From: Exophiala sp. HKRS030
Taxonomy: Eukaryota; Ascomycota; Eurotiomycetes; Chaetothyriales; Herpotrichiellaceae
Reading direction: 5' to 3'
Assembly (NCBI GenBank): GCA_023897205.1
Contig: JAHWDD010000006.1
Span: forward strand, 3,968,001-4,032,000
Length of the DNA stretch: 64,000 bases
Shown here: positions 47,185 to 58,689 of the stretch, piece after piece
Layout of the letters: every line of letters starts with the position of its first letter
Position numbering within the stretch: the first letter of the stretch is position 1
The notes under the pieces: generated by a model
Seen by the model: the letters and a program-made list of their open reading frames with translations, nothing else
What the model was told of the DNA's origin: nothing
Database searches by the model: none
Made by a program: the position numbers and the translations under genes

Positions 47185-48151
47185 GTCTTCAGACAGAATC
47201 CAGGCTGATTAGAAACTCTACGAGAGCGAGGAAGAACGGTGGAAAGGTGGGATTTCGAATGCTTTGACAGAGCCAACAGTGCTCACCATCGGTTGGACGG
47301 ATAAGTTATACTATATGGCGAAGTCTCGATTGCATACGACTTTACACCGGACCTGCTCCGCCGCCCTGGGGTATTCGAGTTGCTTGAAGACATCCGTGAG
47401 AGAAGACGCCAGCCCACATACCTTCTGAACCTTCAAGTTTCCAAGATAGTTTCCCGGTTTCGATGTTCAGGTTCTTGGAGTCCGGACGGCTCCATCGACC
47501 TCAACCATCGACTTTTCGGATCCGGTCTTGAAGCATCGTGAACCACATAGATAGTTGATTCGCAATTTTCCTGTCCCTCTCGCTTAAGCACGGTCTGATA
47601 TGGAGATTGAGGTGGTTGAGAGTGGGTTGGATTACCCGGGGAGAAAATGCGACAGCGATCAAATGAATGGCCAAGAATATCAAAGGGGAACTCTACTCCG
47701 AGGCTGGCGGGCTTTCAACAATCACAACCGTCCACGCCTCGCTGTGTGTTTTCAAGGGACCCACAAATAATACGGTAGGGAGCCTCGGCTACGGGTGCGG
47801 GAACCACCAGAATCCATTCGTCGTGTTTGCTAGAGGCTAGCACATATGTTTAAAGAAGCCTGACCAACTAGTCAATTAGACTCTCGGGCGACCCCAGCCC
47901 GAATGCTGGAGCATAGTGGACACTTGACAAACTCTCTAGTTGTCTCTCTCCCAATTTCCCCGGACTTTCAACTCCATACTAGTCGAGTGTCGGGGTAGCG
48001 GAGGGCTATCGAGCCCACAGGACGGGGTTCTTCATAGGGTAACGTGAAAATACATAAGATAGTGGTATAGGCCTTACAAGGACATTATCAATTCGTATGA
48101 ATCTATCTATCTCAGACGCAGACAGAAGGACTTTGAGTGACATCTTTCCCG
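47185..48151. promoter_or_regulatory. divergent promoter region between dehydrogenase and sugar-porter genes
   Basis: The 970 bp separate the starts of the two divergently transcribed genes and hold no open frame with coding character. CGG half-sites (the usual zinc-cluster targets) are present, for example around 47327-47347 and 47480-47525, but I cannot assign a defined operator. Co-regulation of the pair is inferred from arrangement. Confidence 0.4.
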
Positions 48152-49961
48152 ATGGGTTTTACGAATCTTAGAGGCGACAGCCTCATAACTCTCCTCGTGC
48201 TTGTATCTGGACTCAACTTTTCCTTCTTTGGAGTAAGGCGCCGCCCTCTCATGTGTAGTATTTAGGACCTTCTGACTGTGGAGTTAGTATGACCAAGGGT
48301 TTTTTGGCGGCGTTCTTGGAAGCGCCGACTTTCAAGACACCATCGGTCACCGTAAGTTTGTCAATGCCATGGAAAGTTTTCTGAGTGCAAGTTCTAACAT
48401 ATGAATTCCTTCATCAGCGGACTCCAACATGACTGGTCTCCTGGCTGCCATCTACGACATAGGGTGCTCGTTGGGCGCCGTGTTTGCTTTCATGTTTGCA
48501 GAGAACCTCGGACGAAAACGGTCCATCATCTATTCTGACTCGGTCATGATTATCGGCGCGCTGATTCAGGCTGCTTCCTTCAGCTACTGGCAGTTGTTCG
48601 CAGCACGCATTGTCGCCGGCATTGGGACCGGTTTCGCCACCTGTGCCGTCCCGCTCTTGCAGTCCGAGACAGTCCCAGCACGCAAGCGAGGAGCCTTGTT
48701 GATGCTTCAGGCACTGACAGTCGGCCTTGGTATCGCAGTAGCTACTTGGGTTTGCTTTGGTACCTCTCACGTCAGCTCGAGTTTCGATTGGCGCTTCCCG
48801 ATAGCTTTTTCTGCCTTCGGCCCTCTTGTCGCTGTGGCCCTCAGCCCCGGTCTGGTGGAGACACCACGATGGCTCTGCCAGAAAGGCCGGATCGCTGAAG
48901 CTCGTGTCGTGGTGTCCCGTCTCCTGGATCGACCGGAAGATTCCCCTGAGGTCACCGGCCAGATGAATGAGATGTTGGAAAACATCGAAAAAGAAACGAA
49001 GAATGGCGAGCCCACGTGGAACGAGGTGTTCAGCAACTCGACACCGACCCGAAACCTCCAGCGTGCGCTGTTGGGAATGGCTCCATTCATCATGAACCAG
49101 TGGTACGTATTGTGGTACGTGGAATCTTACCTGTGGCAATGACACTGAAACCCATGAACAGGTCCGGAGTCAATGTGCTTGCCACTTACCTTGCGTTTAT
49201 TCTGATGACCTACTTGCATCAAACCCCGACAATGGCCCTGATCCTTGCAGCCCTGTGCTTTACACAGTTCTCCCTCTTTGCAATTCCAGTATGGTTCTAC
49301 CTCGACCGAATTGGCCGCCGCTGGTCGACTATAATCAGCTCAGGAGGTTGCGCTGTTTGTATGGCTCTCGTCGCGGGTAGTATGATCAGCCAGAACTTTG
49401 CAGGATCCACAGCTGCCGTCGTCTTCGTATTCCTGTTCTTCGATTTCTTCATGTTTGGAATCTTGCCCGTTAGCTGGCTCTACACGGCCGAAATCCAACC
49501 ACTTGTTGTCCGGAATAAGGCTACAGCTGTGGGAGTCTTTACCCACTGGATGTCCAATTTTGTTGTGGTATGGGTCACACCAATCGGTCTCAGCTCCATC
49601 AAGACCAACTTCTTCTGGATCTGGGCGATCATATGTGCATCCTTTGTTCCCATCACCTACTTCTTTTTCGTCGAGACTGCGGGCGAACCTTGGAACAAAT
49701 CGATGAGATGGTAAGGTTTTCTGTGATATTGGGCGCCATTCTGTCCTGTTTCAAATTGAGGCTAACTCTCCCCTTTTGCAGTTTTTGGAACATCCACGCA
49801 TCTGCATGGGCTTGAATCCTGAAAATCGCAAAGTCATCAGGATTTCGGCCGAGGGAGAGCAGCAACGTCGCCGAGAGTTTGCTCAGCATAGCGCTCAACA
49901 GCATATGACCCATGATGAAAAAGCTCTTTCTGTTGTCGAGCTTGAGAAAGGAAATACCTAG
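48152..49961 (+). CDS. MFS sugar porter (one probable frameshift near the C-terminus)
   Basis: This is a 12-helix plasma-membrane hexose/polyol/disaccharide transporter. Exons are 48152-48232, 48288-48351, 48418-49102, 49162-49710 and 49782-49961. Sugar-porter hallmarks are YDQGFFGGVLGSADF in helix 1, GRKRSI between helices 2 and 3, the VETPRWL loop after helix 6, GVNVLATYL after helix 7, and YTAEIQPLVVRNKATA. The frame slips at the GGG run 49681-49683. As given, the protein ends in an unusual short tail just at the next splice donor. One added G restores the family sequence GRTLEQIDEMF and continues through exon 5 (FLEHPRICMGLNPENRK) to a 519-residue protein. It is divergent from the dehydrogenase gene and may import its substrate. 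Confidence 0.87.
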
Positions 49962-51132
49962 GCATGTCACTTGAAGCGGCATCAACAGAATTTTGGTTGT
50001 GACTTTGCAAAGAGTAGTTGTAGTACTCGCGCACGACGCGCCTCAACCACAAATAACGTGCGATGGGCGGTCCAAAAGATGTGTGGATATTTGACGTTTT
50101 GAAGTAGGTAGCAGTGATCCGCAGTCTCCTTCATAAAATCTGGGAGGCTGGCATGGGAGATAAAAATGTAGTTCAGAAAGTACATAGTCCTCGAGGGAAG
50201 GTGTATAGTCTAGACCGTTTGATCAAGAAGTTTCTTGCATACCGTAAACCAGGGTCTACCCTCCCAGTCATACCCTCCCAGTCACCTTCTTGAATTCCCC
50301 ACTAAACCACCCGAGAGCTCTTTTGGGCCTTCAATCTTCTGCCAGCAAACTAATGGTAGGAGAGCATACTGACAAGCTGAAAGGCAAACGTGGAATGTTT
50401 CAATTCCCATGGCCAAACGGCAGCGGGGATATGAAGGGTTTGGGGTAGCCATGCTCTGGCCTCTCCCTTGCTCAATGATCTTATCCAGGAGTACACTGCG
50501 ATTCAAATCGCTTTATCAATTTTACCGTTCACTCGAAGATGTTTCCGTGATGTATGTTGCATATCTTTGTCTAGATGGGTTGGCATGACTGAAAGCAAAG
50601 ACCTCAACTTCTAAACCACAGGACTCGGAGAAGAGAAAGCATGTCTGGGGAATATATCGCCAATAGTGTCGTCGACTGCGAAATATTCTTTCCGCTTTAT
50701 TTTTCGTCAAGTCCAATCAACCGTTAATGAACTTCATCTGGTGGTCTGGAAACTCTCAATAACCCAGATCTCCTGCAGTCGGAATAAACTTTGCGAACAT
50801 TAAGCAGTGAGCCTGGACCCCGCTTAGGAGGGCAATTAGGAAATCCTGGCGCCGCTCATGAAGCAGCAGGTAGGCCGAGAGTGAGCAAAACGGTGAGTGG
50901 CTAGTCAGAACAAGACCATCGAGCCTCGCGGAGGGGTATTCATTCGACACCAACCAAGTACATACCTGGAGCTTACCACATACCCGCTATTTACCTAGGT
51001 AAGTACCGACTTACTATTCATATACCTTCAGCCCGACGTGCTTCTTCGTAGACAGAGCCTTAGTGGATTTTCAAACAACCAACTTACAAGTCTTGGATAC
51101 CTAGCGAGGGGACATTACCATAATCTTTAACA
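49962..51132. other. intergenic, 1.2 kb
   Basis: No gene, RNA gene or clear repeat was recognised. Short frames on both strands lack domains. The 51000-51130 segment is the leader of the DUF1749 gene. Confidence 0.45.
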
Positions 51133-52526
51133 ATGGACGTCCGTCTCCATAGATACCATCCCACCCGGCCTCTACTGCTACTCGAATACATACCGAGCCA
51201 GACAGCAGTATCCCCTTCGTCTCGTCAACATCAACAACGACAACAACATGATGACCAGCAACCACCAAATGTGCTCCTCTTCATCGGCGGCATGTACGAT
51301 AATTTTCGGTCTCCAGCATACGTAGATGACTTGGCCGCGCTATTCCGCGAGATGTTCAAGACCGCCAGAAATGGAGTGTCTTCCATGTTCAACTTTCGTC
51401 GGCGGCTAAGGGATTTGGCATTGTCTCCTTGGATCGCGATGTGAGTTTCTCCCTTTTCCCCAAATGATGTGGTCCACTATGGGGCTAGGCTGGGGTACAC
51501 TACAGTCTACCGCAGGACATCTCTTCCATCGTTTCAGACGACTGACATAACCGCGTTCTTGTCGACCAACTATAGGTTGAGGAAATCAGCCATGCAATCA
51601 GCTACATACGCACTAGCGTCACCAAGAAACCGAGCACGCCCGTTGTCATCATGGGTCACAGTACCGGCTGCCAGGACTCCATGCACTACCTCTGCTCTCC
51701 GCTTTCACAAAGGTCCAAAATTCCACGGCCCCAGATCTCCGGCATCATCCTACAAGCACCAGTGTCGGATCGCGAAGCCATGCTCGACGGCATCCGCTCC
51801 GACCCCGCTGCTGCGTCGGCATATCAGTCTGCACTAGCCCTGTGTGCGGCAACGCCGGAGAAAGACCATTCCGCCACGCTGCTACCGTGGAAACTGTCGT
51901 TACCTGTCATGGGACCGGTCCCAATGAATCTGTCTAGATTCCTCAGCCTCGCCTCGCCGGGAAGCCCCGCTAATCCCGCGCCAGATGACTATTTCTCCTC
52001 GGATCTTGGTGACGAGGTCCTGAGGAGGTCGTTTGGGAAGTTGGCCACAAGTGAGCATGTCTTGCCAGCCAGGCAGTCTGAAGCCGAGGGTGGTGACGAT
52101 GGTAGCAGAGAAGCTCAATCTCCTCCTGTATCGAAGTCGATTCTTGTCCTGATATCAGGCAGCGACGAGCACGTTCCCGCATCAATCGACAAAGCCGACC
52201 TACTCAGGCGATGGACGCGCGCCGTCGCAGCCGAGTCGAAGCCATCCACTCCAGCGATCGTCTCGCCGCATTCACAGGTCGTGCGCAATGCGCTGCACGA
52301 CATCTCCGGCACCAGTGTTGACGCCCGCACCGCGCGCCTAGTCGACATGCGCGCCGCTGTATTGCGGTATCTGAATGATGTTGTCGGCCATGTTGATGGC
52401 GGAGAAGGTGACGGCCAGGAGCAGGGTGATCATGACGTAGATGTCGGCATGTCGCCGTGGGGGATCTGGAGGAGTGATAGGGATGCTATTGAGGCTGAGA
52501 AGGGTGTTGGTGGAGTGAAGTTGTGA
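51133..52526 (+). CDS. DUF1749 alpha/beta hydrolase, SidJ-like (one probable frameshift)
   Basis: This is an alpha/beta-hydrolase of the DUF1749 family. One known relative is the siderophore esterase SidJ, but other members are uncharacterised, so a siderophore role is only a possibility. Exon 1 is 51133-51440, the intron 51441-51575 and exon 2 51576-52526. The frame slips at the CC run 51345-51346. One added C gives AALFPRDVQDRQKWSVFHVQL, the family continuation, and a 419-residue protein. The nucleophile elbow is GHSTG (Ser about 132) in VVIMGHSTGCQDSMHYL. The acid is probably the Asp in LISGSDEHVP and the His that in SPHSQ. A Gln/Asp-rich low-complexity stretch (about residues 34-46) sits between strand 1 and the GGMYDNF oxyanion region. 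No siderophore gene lies nearby. Confidence 0.82.
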
Positions 52527-53373
52527 ACATATCAGAGGCGTGAAGACGAGTGGTCAAGGTTTGAGCAAATGGACTGAAGGTGCACATGGGATTCAAAGTC
52601 TGGAAAGCTAGCAGGGACGGGGCAAACGATGGGTATGCTACTAAGTGATGTGTGGCATGAAGACAATAGATGTACGGACGATCATCAATGTATGAACCTC
52701 TGCATGGGCTGCAAGTGCTACGGCATTCTATACACCTAAGGAGAAAGCTAAGGGGGTGGCATCATTTAGCAATGTCGTTCTAGTCACTTTGACTCAGGTC
52801 CTGACTCGCATTCAACTGGCCAGCGATAGAGTGGTGGGACTTGGTATGAGTCACAATTGCAGAACAACAATATGGGCCAAGAGAGAGTCATAGGCATTCA
52901 AATGAAAGATATTATGGTATCGAGGTGCTTCATGCTCCAGTGATCAGTTTGGTTTTTGCCTGTCACACGGGTTGGAGAGAAGAGTCAGGTACACAATACG
53001 ATAGTGTAACCAGTGATAATATATATTCGTGAAGTTATTGTTACATGGTAAGTAAGAGAGTCCCCAGGGAACAGAAGCTGAAGCCGTGGTCGAGGGATAT
53101 CTCGAAAACAGACAAGTCCTTCCGGACCACTCCACGGTTGCGACCGTAGACTCACGCCTCAGTCAGTCTATTTGATTGCTGCTCCCCTCCCACACTTCGT
53201 AAAAGTGTCTCTCCGATGTGAAGAATGGAAATGGACAGCCACCCTGGGTATGTTCTTCCATAAAGATCATTAAAAATATCTTCGGGATTTGATCTTGGCA
53301 AAACTCGATTCCAAGTGATACAGATCCCGTTTTGATGTCCCTAAAACACTGCTTGACGGTTGCTCATCAAAGT
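52527..53373. other. intergenic, convergent
   Basis: This lies between the 3' end of the DUF1749 gene (plus) and that of the secreted-protein gene (minus). Nothing was recognised. Confidence 0.45.
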
Positions 53374-53826
53374 TTAGGTCATGGTCTTCGGTGCCACCCA
53401 CGGCCAGTCCCATTCGTAAGGCAGCAGATTAACAGGACACTTGCCGACGAAATTACCTATCTCGTCCCTCGCAAGCACACACGGCGTACCCTTGTCTTCG
53501 GGTCGACACTCCGAATGGCGACATTTATAACCCTTCTTGATTCCGTGTGGCACTTTGCACAGGCCGTTGCCCGTGCATTTGCCTTTCATGGTCGTGATCC
53601 AGTCACCTCGGGGTAGGAGGTAGGGGTTGATTCCTGAGAAGGGAGTGTAGTCGATGGTCGGAACTTGGGTGCTGTTGTATTTTGAGGGAAAGGGAGTGAT
53701 AGTTGGCTCGTGGGGTTGGATTGTCGTGGCTCTGGTCGGGATCGCCGTGGGGCTCGCATGAATGACGGGCATGGCAATGAGAGAGAGGACGGCCAGTACC
53801 GTGCTTGGGGTGTTGAGGAGTTGCAT
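53374..53826 (-). CDS. small secreted cysteine-containing protein
   Basis: The family was not recognised. The single exon codes 150 residues. Residues 1-24 form a clear signal peptide (MQLLNTPSTVLAVLSLIAMP then VIHA). The next 60 residues are Thr/Pro-rich, with one N-glycosylation sequon (NST). The C-terminal half holds six cysteines in the spacing KGKC-GLC-YKC-SEC-TPC-GKC, which could make three disulfides, and ends in a Trp-rich segment (LPYEWDWPWV). The pattern resembles small secreted effector-like or antimicrobial-like proteins, but no known family is claimed. The start is fixed by the signal peptide. A kex2-like dibasic site is not obvious. Confidence 0.7.
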   Translation of the reverse strand: MQLLNTPSTVLAVLSLIAMPVIHASPTAIPTRATTIQPHEPTITPFPSKYNSTQVPTIDYTPFSGINPYLLPRGDWITTMKGKCTGNGLCKVPHGIKKGYKCRHSECRPEDKGTPCVLARDEIGNFVGKCPVNLLPYEWDWPWVAPKTMT

Positions 53827-54654
53827 TGTTGAGTTGTGGTTTGTGGTCTAGGTAGCCTTTCTTTTGGTTCTTGGGTTCTTGGATGTTTGATATGTTTGAG
53901 AGCTGAATTTGCTGCTTGGACGCCCTTGGCTGGTGTTTTCTACCTTGTGGGATCTCGCAGATTCTGGTAGCAACCTAGGGAATCTAGCTGTTATCTCTTT
54001 GTCTCTTTATCTTTAATTCTTTGAGTCTTTGAGCTGGTGGGTTCGTAAGATAAAGAAGCCGTAACAAAGTCGAAGATAAAGAAAACTTGACTCTTTTATT
54101 TATCCTCTGATACATGGGCAAACAGACAATGAATGGTGATAGAGCTTCGTTTTCAACGACGCATCTGATCTCAAGTATGATGTTTCAGTTTGAAGTAAAA
54201 GGGGAAGCCGTGTTTGCTCTGTCCTGTGACTCTCTAGTTTTCATGCCGAGTGGCAAGAAGAGGTACTAGTACTTAGTAGTTTTATTCTCTTAACGTTACT
54301 CATTAGCAATCCGTTCGGGACTAATTGAGTGATGCTCCCCTTGGAAGGGGCTGATCAATTCTCTTTGCGCTTATTGACCTAGGTGGTGAATTCTGTACCA
54401 AACCACGGAACCCTCTGATAATTGAGATCAACGGATTGCGTGATCCCAACGATTTATAATACCGTGCATTGGTACCAGCCGCTGGAACAAGTATCATGCA
54501 TAAAAAAGCGTTGCTTGCGTAGAGAAGGGAGGACAAACAACAACAGCTTTCTTGTTACCGCGATCTTGTAGAAATTCAGTCACAACCCCGTGTCTACTTT
54601 CCACACGTTTTCCGGACTTGTGAGGCGCTCATATGGTAGCTAGTTCTATATAGT

Positions 54655-54672
54655 ATACATATATATATATAT
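54655..54672. repeat. AT microsatellite
   Basis: About eight AT dinucleotides beside a GTATACATAT tract. Confidence 0.85.
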
Positions 54673-54839
54673 GTTACTGCCGGCAACAGCCTGCTTGACC
54701 TTGAATCTCCTCCAGTGACAAGACAATCCTTCGTGAAAAGCCTTGACTGGCTAGTAGTGAATAAGTACGAGCTTGTAGGCTGTAGAATCAAGCATATCTC
54801 AAAGCTAAACCATTTCGGGAAACATTCGTGACGTGTATA

Positions 54840-55450
54840 ACGTCTAGAGTAAAGCTACACTATCACAGAGCCTAAGCTACCATCACCATAACTACAGCCG
54901 TTTACTCTCAATGATCACTGCGTATTGCCAGCACTACTATTAATGCTAATGCTGCTACCACGGCTACCATCACACAGAAATTAGTGCTCTAGTTATGTGG
55001 ACGGTGTACTATAAAATGGGTTTAAAGCAGAAGGTACGTAGCTATGATAGAGAAATTAGTATACTCTATTAGTATTAATTAAAGCATATTATTACTGACC
55101 TCGTTCTTATTTAACTATCATATATTTAATAGGGGTTAGTGATACTAGAGAAGCTATATACTAAGTACTTAGTATATACAGGCGACTTTAGAAGAAGAGG
55201 AAACAGTAAGGAACCTCTTTACCTTCAATAGATTAAGAAAACTAATCGAACCTTTATAACAGCCCTGCTATCTACACAAGCTAAGAAATGCAGGGCTTCA
55301 TAATAAGCGTCCAGTACGATCGGAAATCACTTCATAGAAGAGCTAGGGAAAATAAATTTGTCCATAAAATTGCTTATGGTGAGCAGGTAGTATTAGTATA
55401 GTATTAAACGAAGGAGTACTACTAAGTAGTCATAATTAGATACTTAATGA
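54840..55450. other. TA-rich tract, possible RIP-decayed element
   Basis: The base composition shifts to A/T with many TTAATA, TATATT and CTAAGTA words, unlike the flanks. No open frame, terminal repeat or domain can be read. It looks like mutated repeat DNA of the kind left by repeat-induced point mutation, but without a matching intact copy this is an inference. Confidence 0.35.
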
Positions 55451-55845
55451 CGATCTTCGTTCTGAACCGCGCTATTGGTTGTATTGGGGTAACTTCAGTA
55501 AACTGACGATTCAGTGCTGGTGCCAGCATGGATACTAGAAGTCTTCACATCTTGACCACAGAGTGGTAATATCGTTCTAGCTGTATTCGAGTTAGGGCGG
55601 TCTTGGCAAGGCTGGGTGTCTGGCAGTTTTCTGGCGTGACCAGGACTTTGTTTATCTGTGCTTCTTCATATCTATCTCCTTCCGTTGACATCCTTTAGGA
55701 CCTAAATTCTCCTGCTAACGGAAACAATCTCTAGAACGCGCATTTAGAACTAAGGAGTCCTAATGATCGTTGAGGGCTAGGTAGCAATTCATCCTTTTCT
55801 ACGAACACGACCCTTTCATGCCCCGATCGGGAATCTTTGATCACC

Positions 55846-57098
55846 ATGCTTAGGAGAGATAACGCGAGTGAGACAACTTCTCTGCTCTCCCCTCTCGATA
55901 GCAATGCTCAATCCCCACCACATCTTCGTCTGTACAACGTTGGTCGGCAAATTCTCGTCAGTAACTACGTCAATATCTTGTTGATATTCCTTCCCCTTAC
56001 CTTGGTTGCATATGTCTGTCGCTGGACTGCAGCTTTACGATTCACCTTCGGCTTCCTGGCCATTATCCCATTGTCTTCTTTGCTTGACTTCTATCTCGAG
56101 AAAGGTTGTTCCGGTCAAGGTCTAACTGTGGGGGGGGGTTGTCTATGCCTTGTTCGGTAATGCCACGAAGCTAATTGTGAGTTTGAATAATTTTGGCTTG
56201 TGAGTTCGCGCTGACTTTTAAGATTGGTGTCCTGGCTATACGTCACGATGAGATCCGTGTCGTTCGAGCAAACATACTTGGGAATATCCTTTTCGACTTC
56301 GTCCTCGTTACCGGGGTATGCTGCGGCGTCGGAGGCCTTCGATATCTTGAACAACGCTTCGGCTCAGCCATGATCTCATCGATATCAGGGTTTGCGATGA
56401 TCCTAGTTGCAATTCTTGTCACGCCCACTGCTCTCGCAACAGTGGCTTCACCCATCGAGGATCCACAGCGAGAAGCGACGGATGGGCGTATCCTCTCAGC
56501 GGGATCTGCAGCTGTTTTCCTTCTGATATATGGATCTTATTTGTTTTTTCGTCTCAAGACTCACCGTGGCCTTTTCGATGATGATGGTGATGATGAAACA
56601 TATAAGGATGTGGACAATGAGCGGCGAGGTGCCATCGATCCTCTTTCTGCAGGTGTTTTGTTCCTTACCACAGCCCTACTTCTGTCATTGTGTGTTGAGT
56701 CACTGCTCGACGCCATCCCGGAGGTTGTTGAGGGATCATCAATCAGCCGAACATCCATCGGATTCATTCTTTTCCCTTTTCTCGAGGGCGCTGGTGGCTC
56801 GATATCTACCGTGATCATAGCCTACCGGAATAAACAAGACTTTGCTCTTGGCTTCATTGTCAGACGAGTGATACAAACGATCTTGTTTGTAGTTCCTTTG
56901 TTGGTCATCACTGGTCGAGTACTTGGCAATGAGTTGACACTGTACTTTGGTCATGTCGAAGCGGTAGCTGTGCTGATTACCTCCATGATGGTAGTGCTTT
57001 TGCTTCAGAACGGACGTTCGACTTATTTCGATGGTCTTCTTCTTATCGGAATGTATACCATGGTTGTTATGGCGGTTGCTGTCCTTCCACACGATTGA
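55846..57098 (+). CDS. CAX/Vcx1-like cation exchanger, degenerate (homopolymer frameshift)
   Basis: It has the fold of the vacuolar H+/Ca2+ exchanger family (two repeats of hydrophobic helices, about 11 segments). Exon 1 is 55846-56176, the intron 56177-56222 (46 nt) and exon 2 56223-57098. The G9 run 56130-56138 puts the reading frame out; one G fewer (or two more) joins LTVGG to VVYALFGNATKLI and gives about 401 residues. The c-1 motif, normally GNAVE with an essential Glu, reads GNATK. The c-2 motif, normally GNAAEH, reads EGAGGS after IGFILFPFL. The central acidic loop (DDDGDDE) of the family is present near residue 250. Loss of both motif glutamates suggests a changed or lost exchange activity. 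Family assignment rests on the fold-like pattern and is less certain than function-free homology. Confidence 0.75.
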
Positions 57099-58689
57099 TG
57101 GCCTTTTCAGGAGAAGGATATGCCAAGAAGACTCACTTACCTCCGACAAAGGTTGAGGCTCAGTAACGCTTTCCAGAACGAAGCGCTGCACTTCACAGTG
57201 CTTGGACGCAGCTGGAGTCGATTCGACAGTGTGGTAGGTATCTTGACAGATACTGACGAAGCTAAGACATTACGTCGACCACAGCGCACGCATGCGGTGC
57301 GCAGAAGTGAGTGAAACGAGAGAATGTCAAAGGTCTGCCTGGTCGCTGTCCTTCCTATGATCAGTCGTTTGGATGGAATTAGCATGAGTTCTCTACGTCA
57401 CCACATCCATGACGCTACCGCTTGTTGGGTGGACACCAACTTGATCAATATGACGACCGATTGCCATTGTCGCTGAACACAGAAGCATTCCCAACCAGAT
57501 CTGACACTGGTATCTTGATTGCATGTCAATCGTGTTGCAAACCATGTCACAGAGCACTCTCGATCACGCTGGAGTAGTCTTCGAGGACTGAGAAACGGAA
57601 AGGATGATGCCGGTAGATCATTGCACATAAACACTGTACGGCTTTCTCAACGCACAAGCGCACAGCCGGCAAAAGACATTCGAAGAAACGTGGCGCAAGA
57701 TTTATTCAACTCACACAATACCTAACTCCGACATGTTGTGAGAAATAGTCACTGAGCATACGGGTCAAACATATCGCCTTCCGCTTCGAGACTAATAATG
57801 AATCGAAGCCATGGAAGCCGGCTGCCGGTAGCCTCTTTGGGCCGATTAACAGCTTGGTCGGCTGTCCAAAGCTGGACCAGCCTGTTCCAAATTGAGATGC
57901 AGAGTGTACGTGGTTTAGGCATGGGTGCGTTTTATGTAAATTGTACCAACACTGGGGGAGGTGGGGTCGTGCCGAAATCAAAAATAGAATTATTCTTAGT
58001 AACAAGGGCGGGCGGTTTGGAGTTTACTTAGCCTCACTGCCAGTGGCCACTGGTCAGAGTTTTGCCAGTTTAGACACCCCGGCTGTTTTCCGACTTGGGC
58101 AGTGCGCTTGTCAGATGAACCCTTGGAAGCTGATGAGTGCTACCTATCACGGTGATCATGGACTCTCATGTCAGACCTTTATCGACTTAGTATGCTCGCC
58201 AGCAGCATTCCAAAACAGTCCGTCGGTGAGGGTACTCTAATCAACCATTGTTACTCGGCCTCGTTCTCATTACCGCAGGCCATTCTGGACAAGTCGTGGT
58301 CCGCATTGGGTCCATTTGGGGTCTAGCTCTTCCACGCGTAAGCACGAAGACATTTTGTCCAAGTTCGAAAAATGCCTGAACACTGCCGCCCCTGGTCCCA
58401 TAGCCTCCCGGCTGACCTGGATGGGGTCTCCTTCACCGAGGCCATCCCTGGACATAATGGGAGACTCTCGCCGGTGACATTACACAAAAACTCCCTTGTG
58501 CGCCTGTCATCTTCACCTCTTTGTGTTTCGTTTCTGGTTCACTTCTGGCAAGCAAGTTGGCAGCAAGAGCTCATGCTGCGATTGAACCCTACATTGATTG
58601 TAGGTTAACCATTGGCATCACTTGGATACTTCGATCATTCGCTGCGATATACTTGTCAAGCATTCCATCTACATAAGCGAACAGGAATC
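57099..58689. other. intergenic, 1.6 kb
   Basis: No gene, repeat or RNA gene was recognised. Short frames (for example 57941-58240) have no domain. Confidence 0.45.

Larger units (their letters stand above)
53827..55845. other. intergenic, 2.0 kb, partly AT-rich
   Basis: The first part is the promoter side of the secreted-protein gene. An AT microsatellite lies at 54655-54672. The stretch 54840-55450 is TA-rich with no open frame. The last 400 bases lead into the exchanger gene. Confidence 0.5.
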
